This document shows, in pieces, positions 32,777 to 41,980 of a DNA stretch of 64,000 bases. Where the stretch lies: contig CAVWKW010000001.1 of assembly GCA_963755705.1 (NCBI GenBank), forward strand, positions 1,364,001 through 1,428,000, read 5' to 3'. The DNA comes from JBARDN01 sp963755705. Lineage in GTDB: Bacteria > Desulfobacterota > Binatia > Binatales > Binataceae. The translations under genes were made by a program, and so were the position numbers. The notes under the pieces are model-generated. The model was not told where the DNA came from and searched no databases. It saw only the letters and a list, made by a program, of their open reading frames with translations. Position 1 is the first letter of the stretch. Each line of letters opens with the position of its first letter.

Positions 32777-34678
32777 ATGGCTGTACCACCTGAGGCCGCC
32801 GGACAAATTACGGATTCCCCAAGTCAGCGTCGTTCCGGTGACGCCAAGAAGCCTCTTCAGCGCAAGGACCGGGTCGTCATCCGCTTCGTCGGAGATTCTG
32901 GCGACGGGATGCAGTTGACCGGGATGCAGTTCACGACCGAGTCGGCGTTTGCCGGCAACGACATCGCGACACTGCCGGACTTTCCCGCCGAGATTCGCGC
33001 CCCTGCGGGAACACTCGCCGGCGTCAGCGGATTTCAGCTCAACTTTTCCAGCAATCAAATTTTCACCGCCGGCGACGAACCCGACGTGATGGTCGCGATG
33101 AACCCGGCCGCGCTCAAGGCCAATCTCGAGGATCTGCCGCCCAACGGCCTGCTGATCGTCGATCGCGAAGCTTTCAACGCCGCGAACCTAAAGCGCGCTG
33201 GCTACGCGGAAAACCCGCTGACCGACCATTCGCTCGACAAATATCAGGTCATCCAGGTTGACGTGACCAAGCTCACCACGCTTGCGGTGCACGGGCTCGG
33301 ACTCAACAACCGCGCGGTCTTCCGCAGCCGCAATATGTTCGTGCTCGGGATGCTCTCGTGGCTGTATCAGCGCCCGACCCAGAGCACGATCGAGTACATC
33401 GAAAGCAAGTTCAAGAAGAACCCCGAGATCATCGAGGCGAACATCAGGGTCTTCAGGGCCGGTTTCAACTACGGCGAGACCACCGAGATGTTCACCTCGT
33501 CTTACGAGGTTCCCGCCGCGCATATCGCTCCGGGTCTCTACCGCAATATAACGGGCAACACGGCGGCCGCGCTCGGCTTCGTTGCCGCGGCGGTGAAGTC
33601 GAATCGCCCGCTGTTCCTGGGTTCATATCCGATCACGCCGGCCAGCGACATTCTGCACGAACTGGCGGCGTTCAAGAATTTCCCGGTCTATACTTTCCAG
33701 GCCGAGGACGAGATTGCCGGCGTATGCTCCGCGATCGGCGCGTCGTTCGGTGGCGCGATCGCTATCACCACCACCTCCGGTCCTGGCATGAATCTCAAGG
33801 CCGAGGCCGTCGGCTTGGCGGTGAAGGTCGAGCTGCCGCTCGTGATTACCGATATCCAGCGGGCAGGTCCTTCAACCGGGATGCCGACCAAGCCGGAACA
33901 GGCCGACCTGCTGCAGGCGATGTACGGACGGCACGGCGAGTCGCCGATTCCGATTATCGCAGCTTCGACGCCCGCTGATTGTTTCGATTGCGCCTACGAG
34001 GCGGTGCGAATCGCGGTCAAATACATGACTCCGGTTATCCTGCTCACCGACGGACAGCTCGCTAACGGCGCGGAGCCGTGGTTGCTGCCGAAGGTCGAGG
34101 ATTTGGCGCCAATCAAGGTTGAGTTCGAGACCAATCCGGCCGGATTTTTGCCGTACTCCCGCGATGACCAGACGCTCGCGCGTCCGTGGGCGATTCCCGG
34201 CACCCCGGGCCTCGAGCATCGCCTCGGCGGAATCACCGGAGAGAACCTGACCGGCAATATCAGCTATTCGCCCGCGAATCATGAGCTGATGATCCGCACG
34301 CGCGCGCGCAAGGTCGCCGGAATCACGCAGGAGATTCCACCGACTGAGATTTTTGGCGACGCGAACGGCGGCGATCTGGTGGTGCTCGGATGGGGTTCCA
34401 CCTTCGGTCCGATCCGCGAAGCGGTCAAGCAGGCGCGCGAGAAGGGCAAGAAGGTCTCGCACATCCATCTGCGCTATCTGAATCCGCTGCCGCGCGACCT
34501 CGCTGCCAAGCTGCGCCAATTCAAGACCGTGATGATCGCCGAAATGAATATGGGCCAGTTGCTGAAGATGGTTCGCGCCGATTACCTGATCGACGCGGTC
34601 GGCTTCAACAAGATCCAGGGCCGGCCGTTCAAGGTCAGCGAACTCGTCACCCGCATCAACCGCGTATTGGAGGGCTGA
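32777..34678 (+). CDS. korA: 2-oxoacid:ferredoxin oxidoreductase, fused gamma-alpha subunit (KorA type)
   Basis: A 633-residue subunit. Residues 30-210 are the gamma domain (VIRFVGDSGDGMQLTGMQF) and residues 240-630 the alpha pyrophosphate/pyrimidine domain with FLGSYPITPASDILHELA, FQAEDEIAGVCSAIGASFGG and TTTSGPGMNLKAEAVGLAV. The fused arrangement is that of 2-oxoglutarate:ferredoxin oxidoreductases, which oxidise 2-oxoglutarate to succinyl-CoA and reduce ferredoxin, or run in reverse in the reductive citric acid cycle. AAGGAG sits 11 bases before the ATG. Substrate choice between 2-oxoglutarate and other 2-oxoacids is by family resemblance. Partner subunit follows after six bases. Confidence 0.92.
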   Translation: MAVPPEAAGQITDSPSQRRSGDAKKPLQRKDRVVIRFVGDSGDGMQLTGMQFTTESAFAGNDIATLPDFPAEIRAPAGTLAGVSGFQLNFSSNQIFTAGDEPDVMVAMNPAALKANLEDLPPNGLLIVDREAFNAANLKRAGYAENPLTDHSLDKYQVIQVDVTKLTTLAVHGLGLNNRAVFRSRNMFVLGMLSWLYQRPTQSTIEYIESKFKKNPEIIEANIRVFRAGFNYGETTEMFTSSYEVPAAHIAPGLYRNITGNTAAALGFVAAAVKSNRPLFLGSYPITPASDILHELAAFKNFPVYTFQAEDEIAGVCSAIGASFGGAIAITTTSGPGMNLKAEAVGLAVKVELPLVITDIQRAGPSTGMPTKPEQADLLQAMYGRHGESPIPIIAASTPADCFDCAYEAVRIAVKYMTPVILLTDGQLANGAEPWLLPKVEDLAPIKVEFETNPAGFLPYSRDDQTLARPWAIPGTPGLEHRLGGITGENLTGNISYSPANHELMIRTRARKVAGITQEIPPTEIFGDANGGDLVVLGWGSTFGPIREAVKQAREKGKKVSHIHLRYLNPLPRDLAAKLRQFKTVMIAEMNMGQLLKMVRADYLIDAVGFNKIQGRPFKVSELVTRINRVLEG

Positions 34679-34684
34679 GGACCA

Positions 34685-35686
34685 ATGGCTACCGCACTTA
34701 CCCGCAAGGATTTCGAATCCGACCAGGAAGTCAGATGGTGTCCTGGATGCGGTGACTACGCGATCCTGGCGCAGGTTCAGAAGACGATGCCGGAATTCGG
34801 CATCGCGCCGCACAACACGGTCTTCATCTCGGGCATCGGATGCTCGAGCCGGTTTCCGTACTACATGAACACTTATGGCTTCCACACGATTCACGGACGC
34901 GCACCCGCGCTCGCGACCGGTCTTAAAGTCACGCGCCCGGATCTGGACGTGTGGGTCGTCACGGGCGACGGAGACGGCCTGTCGATCGGCGGGAATCATC
35001 TGATTCATGCGCTGCGCCGAAATATCGACCTAAAGATTCTGCTCTTCAACAACCGCATCTATGGATTGACCAAGGGCCAGTACTCGCCGACCTCTGAAGT
35101 CGGCAAGGTGACCAAGTCAACGCCTGCGGGGTCGGTGGATTTTCCGTTCAACCCGATAACCGTCGCGCTCGGCGCACATGCGACGTTCGTCTGCCGGACA
35201 ATCGACGTCGAGCAGAAGCATCTGGGCGAGATGCTCAAGCGTGCGCACGCGCATCGCGGCGCATCGTTCATGGAGATCCTGCAGAACTGCAATATCTTCA
35301 ACGACGGCGCTTTCAACGACGTAAGCGACAAGGCGATCAAGGCCGAGCATCAGTTGATCCTTGAGAATGGCAAGCCGCTGCTCTTCGGCAAAGAGCGCAA
35401 CAAAGGCATCAAGATGAACGGGATGCGGCCCGAGGTCGTGACGCTGGGCGAAAATGGCGTCAGCGAAAAAGATATCGTGATCCACGACGAGACCAATCTC
35501 TCGCTCGCCTTCATGCTGGGAAATTTCGAGCCGCCGATGCCGACGCCGGTCGGAGTGTTCTACGCGGTTTCGCGTCCGACCTACGACGGCGCGATCAACA
35601 AACAGCTCGAAGATGCCAAAGCCAAGCAGGGTGCGGGCAACCTGACCGAACTGCTGAATCGCGGCGACACCTGGACCGTCAACTAG
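34685..35686 (+). CDS. korB: 2-oxoacid:ferredoxin oxidoreductase, beta subunit (KorB type)
   Basis: A 333-residue thiamine-pyrophosphate subunit. WCPGCGDYAIL and GCSSRFPYY supply cysteines for the iron-sulfur cluster, and VTGDGDGLSIGGNHLIHALRRNIDLKILLFNNRIYGLTKGQ is the thiamine-pyrophosphate-binding motif (GDGD ... NN). The end carries the usual C-terminal acyl-CoA region. It forms the functional enzyme with the KorA subunit upstream. A strong terminator follows. No separate delta/ferredoxin subunit gene is present, so a free ferredoxin is required. Confidence 0.93.
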   Translation: MATALTRKDFESDQEVRWCPGCGDYAILAQVQKTMPEFGIAPHNTVFISGIGCSSRFPYYMNTYGFHTIHGRAPALATGLKVTRPDLDVWVVTGDGDGLSIGGNHLIHALRRNIDLKILLFNNRIYGLTKGQYSPTSEVGKVTKSTPAGSVDFPFNPITVALGAHATFVCRTIDVEQKHLGEMLKRAHAHRGASFMEILQNCNIFNDGAFNDVSDKAIKAEHQLILENGKPLLFGKERNKGIKMNGMRPEVVTLGENGVSEKDIVIHDETNLSLAFMLGNFEPPMPTPVGVFYAVSRPTYDGAINKQLEDAKAKQGAGNLTELLNRGDTWTVN

Positions 35687-35708
35687 GCGGCAATTAAAGT
35701 GATCGAAG

Positions 35709-35742
35709 AAGAGGCCCGCTAACCCGGGCCTCTTTCTTTTTT
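35709..35742 (+). terminator. Strong rho-independent terminator after korB
   Basis: A perfect 10-base stem (AAGAGGCCCG / CGGGCCTCTT) with a six-base CTAACC loop and an immediate T-rich run (TTCTTTTTT). It ends the korAB transcript 22 bases after the stop. Confidence 0.93.
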
Positions 35743-35799
35743 GCGGCGCCCGCGGGTAGCCTTTAGCTGCGAGGGGCCTTTAACGATGGAGATGCGATA

Positions 35800-36555
35800 G
35801 TGGAATCTCGCGGAATGCCTGCTTCGAGCGCTGCGATCCTGGGCGCGCTGGTTGCGATTGGGCTCGCGCTTGGCGGCTATTTTATCGAGCAGGGGTTTCT
35901 CTCCGCGCGCGGGCGCGATCGTTATGTGACCGTCCGCGGATTGGTCGAGCGGTCGGTAAAAGCCGACGTGGCCGTTTGGAATATCGCATACACCGCCACC
36001 AGCGACGACGTCATCAAGGCTAATACCGAGATCGTTCGCGACGCGAAGCTGGTGACCGCCTTCGCGCATCAGCACGGTTTTACCGACGCCGAGATAGAAA
36101 TAGTTCCCGCCAAGGTTACCGACACCGAACAGTTCGGCGCCACACAGAACCGCAGCAACGGACGCTATCTGGTGAAGGGTGGAATCCAGATTCGCTCGGG
36201 CAACGTGGATCGCGTTGCGCAGACCGGTCAACTCACCGGAGATCTTATCAGCCAGGGAATCGTGCTCAACCTCGAGCCCGACAATGGCATCGCCAATCCC
36301 GCCTACTACTTCACCAACCTCGATTCGATTCGGCCCGCGATGCTCGCGGACGCGACCAAGAGCGCGCGCGCTGTCGCGCAGCAATTCGCCAACGACTCGA
36401 ACAGCAAACTCGGTCCGATCCGCCGCGCCAATCAGGGGGTATTCGAGATCCTTCCACGTGACGCGTCCGGCTCGCAGAGCGGCTTTGACGAAGCGCGCTC
36501 GATCGACAAGAAGGTGCGCCTCGTCTCGACCATCGACTACTACCTGGAAGAGTGA
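35800..36555 (+). CDS. SIMPL (DUF541) domain protein
   Basis: A 251-residue membrane-anchored or exported protein. An N-terminal helix (about residues 9-28, AAILGALVAIGLALGGYFI) is followed by the SIMPL domain: RYVTVRGLVERSVKADVAVW, then long alternating helix/strand repeats. E. coli YggE belongs to this family and reduces oxidative stress effects, though its mechanism is unknown. It starts at GTG 35800 with GGAG eight bases upstream. Convergent with the DprE2-like gene that ends nine bases downstream. Confidence 0.82.
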   Translation: MESRGMPASSAAILGALVAIGLALGGYFIEQGFLSARGRDRYVTVRGLVERSVKADVAVWNIAYTATSDDVIKANTEIVRDAKLVTAFAHQHGFTDAEIEIVPAKVTDTEQFGATQNRSNGRYLVKGGIQIRSGNVDRVAQTGQLTGDLISQGIVLNLEPDNGIANPAYYFTNLDSIRPAMLADATKSARAVAQQFANDSNSKLGPIRRANQGVFEILPRDASGSQSGFDEARSIDKKVRLVSTIDYYLEE

Positions 36556-36564
36556 TCGATCGCG

Positions 36565-37302
36565 CTAGAAGCTGGTGCGCTTGAAAAACCGCTCGGGGAT
36601 CAGCTTCACGATTCCCATGATCGGGCGCCAGAACCATGGGACGTACACGACCTCGGCTTTGCGTTGATATGCCGCATAGATAGCATTCGCGGCTTTCTCA
36701 GGCGGGACGGTGAGGAGAGTGCCTTCGCGCCCCCAGGTCATCCGGGTGTCAACCGTGCCGAGCTTGACCGTCATCACGTGCACACCCGCGCGTGTGAGCC
36801 GTCCGCGCAGTCCCTGGGTGAAAGTATGCAGCCCGCCCTTGGCCGCACCATACACATAATTTTTGGCGCGGCCGCGGTCTCCGGCGACCGAGCCGATCAC
36901 AATCATGAAGCCGCGTTTCTGTTCCTCAAGGTGCCGCGCCGCGAGGGTCATCAGGCTGACGGCGCCGGTGAAGTTCTGATGCAGCGTCTTCAGCGCGGCC
37001 TCCGGATCGATCTGCGCCGCGTCTTCGTCGCCAAGCGTGCCGAAGCAGAGCACGACGCCGTCCAGACCGCCCAGCTCATCGGTCGCAAGGCGGATGAGGT
37101 CAGCATGCGAGGCGAAGTCGGCCGCGTCGAAGGTGCCCGAAAGCGCGACAGCTCCGGTGCGGACCGATATATCACTTACGATTCTTGCCACCTCGCTCGT
37201 GTCGCGACCGGCCAGATACACCGCGTCGCCGTCCGCCGCAAATCGCATCGCGAGGATCCGCGCGATCGGACTGGTCGCGCCTAAGATGATTACCCTAGCC
37301 AT
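36565..37302 (-). CDS. DprE2-like short-chain dehydrogenase
   Basis: A 245-residue SDR. ILGATSPIARILAMRFA is the nucleotide-binding motif (G-A-T-S form, as in DprE2), IGSVAGDRGRAKNYVYGAAKGGL contains the catalytic Ser and Tyr-x3-Lys, and the end WFWRPIMGIVKLIPERFFKRTSF is a hydrophobic-basic tail typical of the membrane-associated DprE2 group. In mycobacteria DprE2 reduces decaprenylphosphoryl-2-keto-erythro-pentose to decaprenylphosphoryl-arabinose. The partner oxidase gene lies 22 bases upstream in the same transcript, which supports this role. Substrate lipid length is unknown. Confidence 0.8.
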   Translation of the reverse strand: MARVIILGATSPIARILAMRFAADGDAVYLAGRDTSEVARIVSDISVRTGAVALSGTFDAADFASHADLIRLATDELGGLDGVVLCFGTLGDEDAAQIDPEAALKTLHQNFTGAVSLMTLAARHLEEQKRGFMIVIGSVAGDRGRAKNYVYGAAKGGLHTFTQGLRGRLTRAGVHVMTVKLGTVDTRMTWGREGTLLTVPPEKAANAIYAAYQRKAEVVYVPWFWRPIMGIVKLIPERFFKRTSF

Positions 37303-37324
37303 GGCTCTGGAAGCGCCTGTGCTT

Positions 37325-38728
37325 CTATGCCGAAAGCATCCCGAGACGCCGCGCGAGGCTCGAGGAAAACCGGTTGTTCGGATCGACGGACGCCTTTATC
37401 TGCTGCCACTGCCGCAGGTTCGGGTACATCGCGCGAAATGTTTCGGGGCGCATCCTCGCGTCCTTGGCCAGGTAGATGCGCCCGCCACGCGCAAGTACCA
37501 TCGCGTCGAGCCGGTCGAGAAATTCCATCAACCCGTCCCCGACGGGAAAATCCAGCGCGAGTGTATAGCCAGGCATCGGAAAGGAGAGCATTCCTTCCTG
37601 CGCTCCGAACTTTTTGAGCACGGTCAGGAACGATCCGCGGCGGCTTGCGGTTATCGCTTCGAGGGTCTCGATCAGCCCCGCGCGGCTTTCGGCCTCGGGC
37701 CATACGCACTGGTACTGGACGAATCCGCGTTTGCCGTAGATGCGGTACCAGTCGTGAATCGAATCGAGGGGAAAGAAAAAACTCTGATAGTCGAAGCACG
37801 CGCGGCCGGCCTTTTGGCGGTAAATCGCGTATAAGGCGTTGTTGAAGGTCCGCACGGTGAGCGGACCGAGCGCGAAGTGCGGAAGATCGAACGGAACCGC
37901 GGGACGGAATTTCGGTTTGAGCGCGAACGGCTCCTGGCGCGTCGGGGCCGCAAGCGCTTCGCGAGTCGCGAAGTTCGCGGCATTCAGGAGCGAACGTCCC
38001 AGTCGGCCCTTTGTGCTCGCGCAATCGATCCACGCGACCGAGTTATCGTACTCGCCGTCGGTACGCTCGAACGCCTCGAGCGCCGCGTCGAGATTTTCCG
38101 CGCGAATCACTTCGCCTTCGAGCCACGCACTCTCCACGCGCCTGAGCCTCAGCTCGGCCTCGAGGATCACGCCGGTCAGACCCATCCCTCCGATGGTGGC
38201 CCAGAAGAGGTCAGCGTTTTCCACGCGCGAGCATCGCCTGATCTCGCCTGACGTGAGCATCACGGTGAAGCTCGCAACGTGGCTCGCGAAGGAGGAGTCG
38301 CGATGATGGCTCTTGCCGTGGATATCGGCGGCGATCGATCCGCCGAGCGTGACGTAGCGAGTGCCCGGCACCACGGCCGGAAAAAATCCGCGCGGCAGGA
38401 AGACCTCGATTATCTCGTCGAGCGTGACGCCGGCCTCCGCGCGAAGCGTCGCGCTCTCCGGATCGAAGGAGAGCATTCTGCCGAGCCGGGTGACCTCGAC
38501 GACCCTGTTGTCGCCGTTCACCGCCGCGTCGCCATACGCGCGCCCAGCGCCGCGCGCGATTAGCGAAGTCGAGTTTGACGCGACGATCGAGGCCAGCTCG
38601 GAAAATTTTTCGGGTCGGTAGAGATCGCATTCGAGCGCCGGGTAACGGCCCCATCCGGAGAGCATAGCGCGCTTCGGCCGCGAGGACAGATTCGCATTTG
38701 GGACAGTCTGAATCGTCAGAGCGCTCAT
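37325..38728 (-). CDS. DprE1-like FAD-dependent decaprenylphosphoryl-ribose oxidase
   Basis: A 467-residue flavoprotein. FAD-binding segments LIARGAGRAYGDAAVNG and PGTRYVTLGGSIAADIHGKSHH (His137, matching the flavin-linked region of mycobacterial DprE1) are followed by a substrate domain. Near the C-terminus, SFPMPGYTLALDFP and LAKDARM align well with the mycobacterial SFPIPGWNICVDFP and K418 region as I recall it, so Lys422 is retained while Ala391 replaces the cysteine (Cys387) targeted by benzothiazinones. Expected reaction: oxidation of polyprenylphosphoryl ribose at C2, completed by the DprE2-like gene next to it. Arabinofuranosyl donor synthesis is thus likely; the final glycan is unknown. 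Divergent from the carboxyltransferase gene. Confidence 0.85.
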   Translation of the reverse strand: MSALTIQTVPNANLSSRPKRAMLSGWGRYPALECDLYRPEKFSELASIVASNSTSLIARGAGRAYGDAAVNGDNRVVEVTRLGRMLSFDPESATLRAEAGVTLDEIIEVFLPRGFFPAVVPGTRYVTLGGSIAADIHGKSHHRDSSFASHVASFTVMLTSGEIRRCSRVENADLFWATIGGMGLTGVILEAELRLRRVESAWLEGEVIRAENLDAALEAFERTDGEYDNSVAWIDCASTKGRLGRSLLNAANFATREALAAPTRQEPFALKPKFRPAVPFDLPHFALGPLTVRTFNNALYAIYRQKAGRACFDYQSFFFPLDSIHDWYRIYGKRGFVQYQCVWPEAESRAGLIETLEAITASRRGSFLTVLKKFGAQEGMLSFPMPGYTLALDFPVGDGLMEFLDRLDAMVLARGGRIYLAKDARMRPETFRAMYPNLRQWQQIKASVDPNNRFSSSLARRLGMLSA

Positions 38729-38839
38729 CGCCGCTCAAGGCTAACAGGAAGAAACGCCGCTCGAAACGGGCAGCGCGGGCGTTTGCCGTGGACGCATCGA
38801 GCGTGATTGATAAGATCGGCAGACCAGCGGAGGAAGCAT

Positions 38840-40396
38840 ATGTCCTGGCAACCGGAAGTGGATGAAATTCGCCGCCGCATCGAACTCTCGAAGCAGATGG
38901 GCGGCGCCGAGAATATCAAGCGTCAGCACGAGGGCGGCAAGCTCACGGTTCGTGAGCGGATCGAGCGGCTGCTCGATCGTGGATCCTTTCACGAATACGG
39001 CGCTCTGGCGGGTGCACCCAAGTATGAGGGCGAAACTCTCACCGAGTTCCTGCCGGCTAACTTTGTTGGCGGCACCGGAAGAATCAGCGGACGGCGCGTC
39101 GTGGTTGCCGGAGACGATTTCACGGTTCGCGGCGGCGCCGCGGACGCGTCGATCGGCAACAAGCGCGGATACGCCGAGCTGATCGCGCATGAGTTGCGCA
39201 TGCCGATCGTGCGATTGATCGACGGCACTGGGGGCGGCGGCAGCGTGCGCACGTTTGAAACAATGAAAAGGACTTACGTGCCCGCAGTCGCCGGATTCGA
39301 CATCATGATGCAACTCATGTCCGAGGTTCCTGTCGTTGCGGGATGCATGGGCTCAGTTGCCGGAATCGGCGCGGCGCGCGTGGCGGCGTCGCACTTCTCG
39401 GTGATGATAAAAGGCTCGAGCCAGCTGTTCGTTGCCGGGCCTCCGGTGGTGAAGTGGGGTACCGGAGAGAATCTGGACAAAGAACAGCTCGGCGGTTCCG
39501 ACATTCATGCTCACGAAAGCGGTGCGGTCAACAACGAGGCCGAAAGCGAAGAAGACGCCTTCGAGCAGGTTCGCCGCTTCCTGTCCTACCTGCCGCAAAG
39601 CGTGTGGCAGGCGCCGCCGCGAACCACGCCGCTCGACGATCCTCATCGCCGCGAGGACGAACTAATCAGTATCGTGCCGCGCAACCGTCGCCAGGGTTAC
39701 GACGCGCGCAGGATTCTCGAACTGGTGATGGATCGCGATTCAGTTTTCGAAATGACGCCGTACTTCGGTCCGTCGCTGGTCACGGTGTTCGCGCGCCTGG
39801 ACGGATATCCGGTCGGCGTGATGGCGGGCGACCCGTACGCGATCGGCGGATCGCTTGACGCGGCGGCGTCGGACAAGATGGTGAAGTTTCTCGACCTGTG
39901 CGACACGTTCCATTTGCCGATCGTGAATTTCGTCGATCAGCCGGGCTTCATGATCGGACGCGAAGCCGAGCGCCAGGGAACCATCCGGCATGGTGTGCGC
40001 GCGATGTGCGCGGTGTACCAGACGATCACGCCGTGGGTCGCGATTATAGTGCGCAAAGCCTTCGGCGTGGCTGGCGGAGCGCATGGGATCACCAGCGGAC
40101 TTAATCTGCGCTATGCGTGGCCGTCGGCGGATTGGGGATCGCTTCCGATCGAGGGCGGAATCGAGGCAGCCTACAAGCGCGATCTGGCGGCGTCGAAGGA
40201 TCCGGAAAAGCTGCGGCGCGAACTCGAAGAAAAGTTCAACGCCGTGCGCTCGCCAGTTCGTACGGCCGAAGCATTCGGTATCGAGGAGATAATCGACCCG
40301 CGCGACACTCGACCGATCCTCGTCGATTGGGTGCATCAGGCGTACGAGATTGTCCCAACCCAGCTAGGAATCCGAACCCGCACGATGCGTCCGTAA
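38840..40396 (+). CDS. Acyl-CoA carboxylase carboxyltransferase subunit (PccB/MccB family)
   Basis: A 518-residue fused carboxyltransferase of the PccB/MccB type, transferring the carboxyl group from biotin to an acyl-CoA. Motifs: GGAENIKRQHEGGKLTVRERIERLLD at the N-terminus, MPIVRLIDGTGGGGSVRTFE, MGSVAGIGAARVAASHF, GGSDIHAHESGAVNNEAESEEDA and FVDQPGFMIGREAERQGTIRHG. The substrate (propionyl-, methylcrotonyl-, geranyl- or other CoA) cannot be decided here. GGAGGA lies five bases before ATG 38840. No biotin carboxylase is adjacent; a small biotin carrier gene lies 1.6 kb downstream and AccC at 20.8 kb might serve it. Confidence 0.9.
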   Translation: MSWQPEVDEIRRRIELSKQMGGAENIKRQHEGGKLTVRERIERLLDRGSFHEYGALAGAPKYEGETLTEFLPANFVGGTGRISGRRVVVAGDDFTVRGGAADASIGNKRGYAELIAHELRMPIVRLIDGTGGGGSVRTFETMKRTYVPAVAGFDIMMQLMSEVPVVAGCMGSVAGIGAARVAASHFSVMIKGSSQLFVAGPPVVKWGTGENLDKEQLGGSDIHAHESGAVNNEAESEEDAFEQVRRFLSYLPQSVWQAPPRTTPLDDPHRREDELISIVPRNRRQGYDARRILELVMDRDSVFEMTPYFGPSLVTVFARLDGYPVGVMAGDPYAIGGSLDAAASDKMVKFLDLCDTFHLPIVNFVDQPGFMIGREAERQGTIRHGVRAMCAVYQTITPWVAIIVRKAFGVAGGAHGITSGLNLRYAWPSADWGSLPIEGGIEAAYKRDLAASKDPEKLRRELEEKFNAVRSPVRTAEAFGIEEIIDPRDTRPILVDWVHQAYEIVPTQLGIRTRTMRP

Positions 40397-40409
40397 CGAC
40401 CACCAATTC

Positions 40410-41774
40410 CTACTGTGCTGCGGTTGCGGTTGCTCCCCTTTCAGCCGTCTCCGTCGCGGCTTCCTGACGGATGCCGCGGGTAATCAGCAGCGCCACGATG
40501 TAGATCGCCATGCCGACGATGCTCACCTTGATCCACGCCTGCCATCCAAATTCCTTTGCGACCCACAGGGTCAGCGGCGCCGACAGTCCCGCCCACGCAC
40601 GCGCGACCAATCCGAAGAATGCCCATCCTGTCGCCTGGAGCGCAGGCGAGACTTCCTCGAGCGTTTCGGAGAAGTGCGCGGCCCACGGCACATAGCCGAT
40701 CGCGAGGAAGCCGCCCAAGACCGCGGCGACAATAGCCATTTCCCGGCGCGGCAAACCCCCGGTGGTGAAGCTTGGCACCCACCACGCGAGCAACCCGATA
40801 CTTAGCATCGCGCCGATAATCGCGATCGGTTTGCGGATTTGCAGCCGATCGGAGACAAATCCAGTAAGCACCAGGATCGCCAGGTTGCAGAACCAGAAGT
40901 TCGAGTTCATCGCCGCCGCTTCGGCCGGAGGATACTTGAACGCTTGCGTGAACATCAGCGGTCCAAACGCGGTGATCGCGAAATACAGCGTCAGGTTGGC
41001 GTTGATACCGATGACCTGGATCCAGATTTCCGGATGCTTCAGTAGCCGCGCGAAGGCGTCGTTGGTGCTCGAGGGCAACTCCGCGGCCTTGAGCTTGACC
41101 CCGCGTGCTTCCATCGAGGCGATCTCGGTGCGGAAAATCTGCAAGCGCAGATCAGTGCTCAAGTCCTTCAGCCACAGCACGATCGGCAGAAACATCGCGA
41201 GACCCAAAATTCCCGTGATCCAGATTTGTGACTGCCAGGTATGATAGATCGGCAGCGTCCACGCCGCGATCTTGTTGGCCAGAAAATTAGCCCCGACCGG
41301 ACCGATCGTCAGAAGGCCGAACGCCAGCGCGCGATCGACGCGCGGCGACATGTCGCGCATCAGCGCCGCGCCCGCACCCGCCATCGTACCGGCCACCACG
41401 CTCATCAGCGTGCGGATGATAATGAACGAAACGATATTGGTGATGAACAGGTTGCAGAACACCAGCACCACAGTCAGGCCGAGGCAGATGTCAATCAGGA
41501 TCACGCGGCCATAACGATCGGCCAGAGGTCCGCCAAAGAACGCCGAGATTCCCGAGATCAGAACCGCGAAGGTGATGAAGTAGCCGTAACCGACCTGGCT
41601 CATGTGCAGGAAGGGCAGCAGCAGCGAAAGAATCGGTGCGAGCTGGAATTCATACGACGCGAGAATCGTCGCGACCACCGTCAGCCCGAGAAGGCTCCAT
41701 CGATGCGCCCCGCGCGGATACTCGAGCAGCGTGCGCGAGGCGATGATACCGCTCATCCTGCTGTCATTACCCAC
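40410..41774 (-). CDS. MFS transporter
   Basis: A 454-residue transporter with about 12 transmembrane helices. The loop between helices 2 and 3 has GGPLADRYGRVILID, the classic MFS motif A, and the loop between the two halves is long and acidic/hydrophilic (about residues 205-240). Resembles metabolite:proton symporters of the aromatic-acid or sugar-phosphate type, but the substrate is unknown. The start at GTG 41774 has GGGGAG eight bases ahead; ATG 41756 lacks a good site. Placed between acyl-CoA carboxylase genes, convergent with the carboxyltransferase, so a carboxylic acid substrate is only a guess. Confidence 0.85.
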   Translation of the reverse strand: MGNDSRMSGIIASRTLLEYPRGAHRWSLLGLTVVATILASYEFQLAPILSLLLPFLHMSQVGYGYFITFAVLISGISAFFGGPLADRYGRVILIDICLGLTVVLVFCNLFITNIVSFIIIRTLMSVVAGTMAGAGAALMRDMSPRVDRALAFGLLTIGPVGANFLANKIAAWTLPIYHTWQSQIWITGILGLAMFLPIVLWLKDLSTDLRLQIFRTEIASMEARGVKLKAAELPSSTNDAFARLLKHPEIWIQVIGINANLTLYFAITAFGPLMFTQAFKYPPAEAAAMNSNFWFCNLAILVLTGFVSDRLQIRKPIAIIGAMLSIGLLAWWVPSFTTGGLPRREMAIVAAVLGGFLAIGYVPWAAHFSETLEEVSPALQATGWAFFGLVARAWAGLSAPLTLWVAKEFGWQAWIKVSIVGMAIYIVALLITRGIRQEAATETAERGATATAAQ

Positions 41775-41980
41775 GCGCAGTTCTCCCCGCCCAGTATTTT
41801 TGCTCGATTCGGTTCCGGCAGCGTGGTCCCCGGACCGCTGCGCGGCACGACGTCCCCTTCTACAGCCGAAAGGCTGCGCAACTCAAGCGCGCAAAACGCG
41901 CCGATACTGGCGGATCGCGCTTGCGCCTGCTATGACGCCGGTATCTCGACAACTGTCGCAAAGGACGGCGTCGCTGGCGC

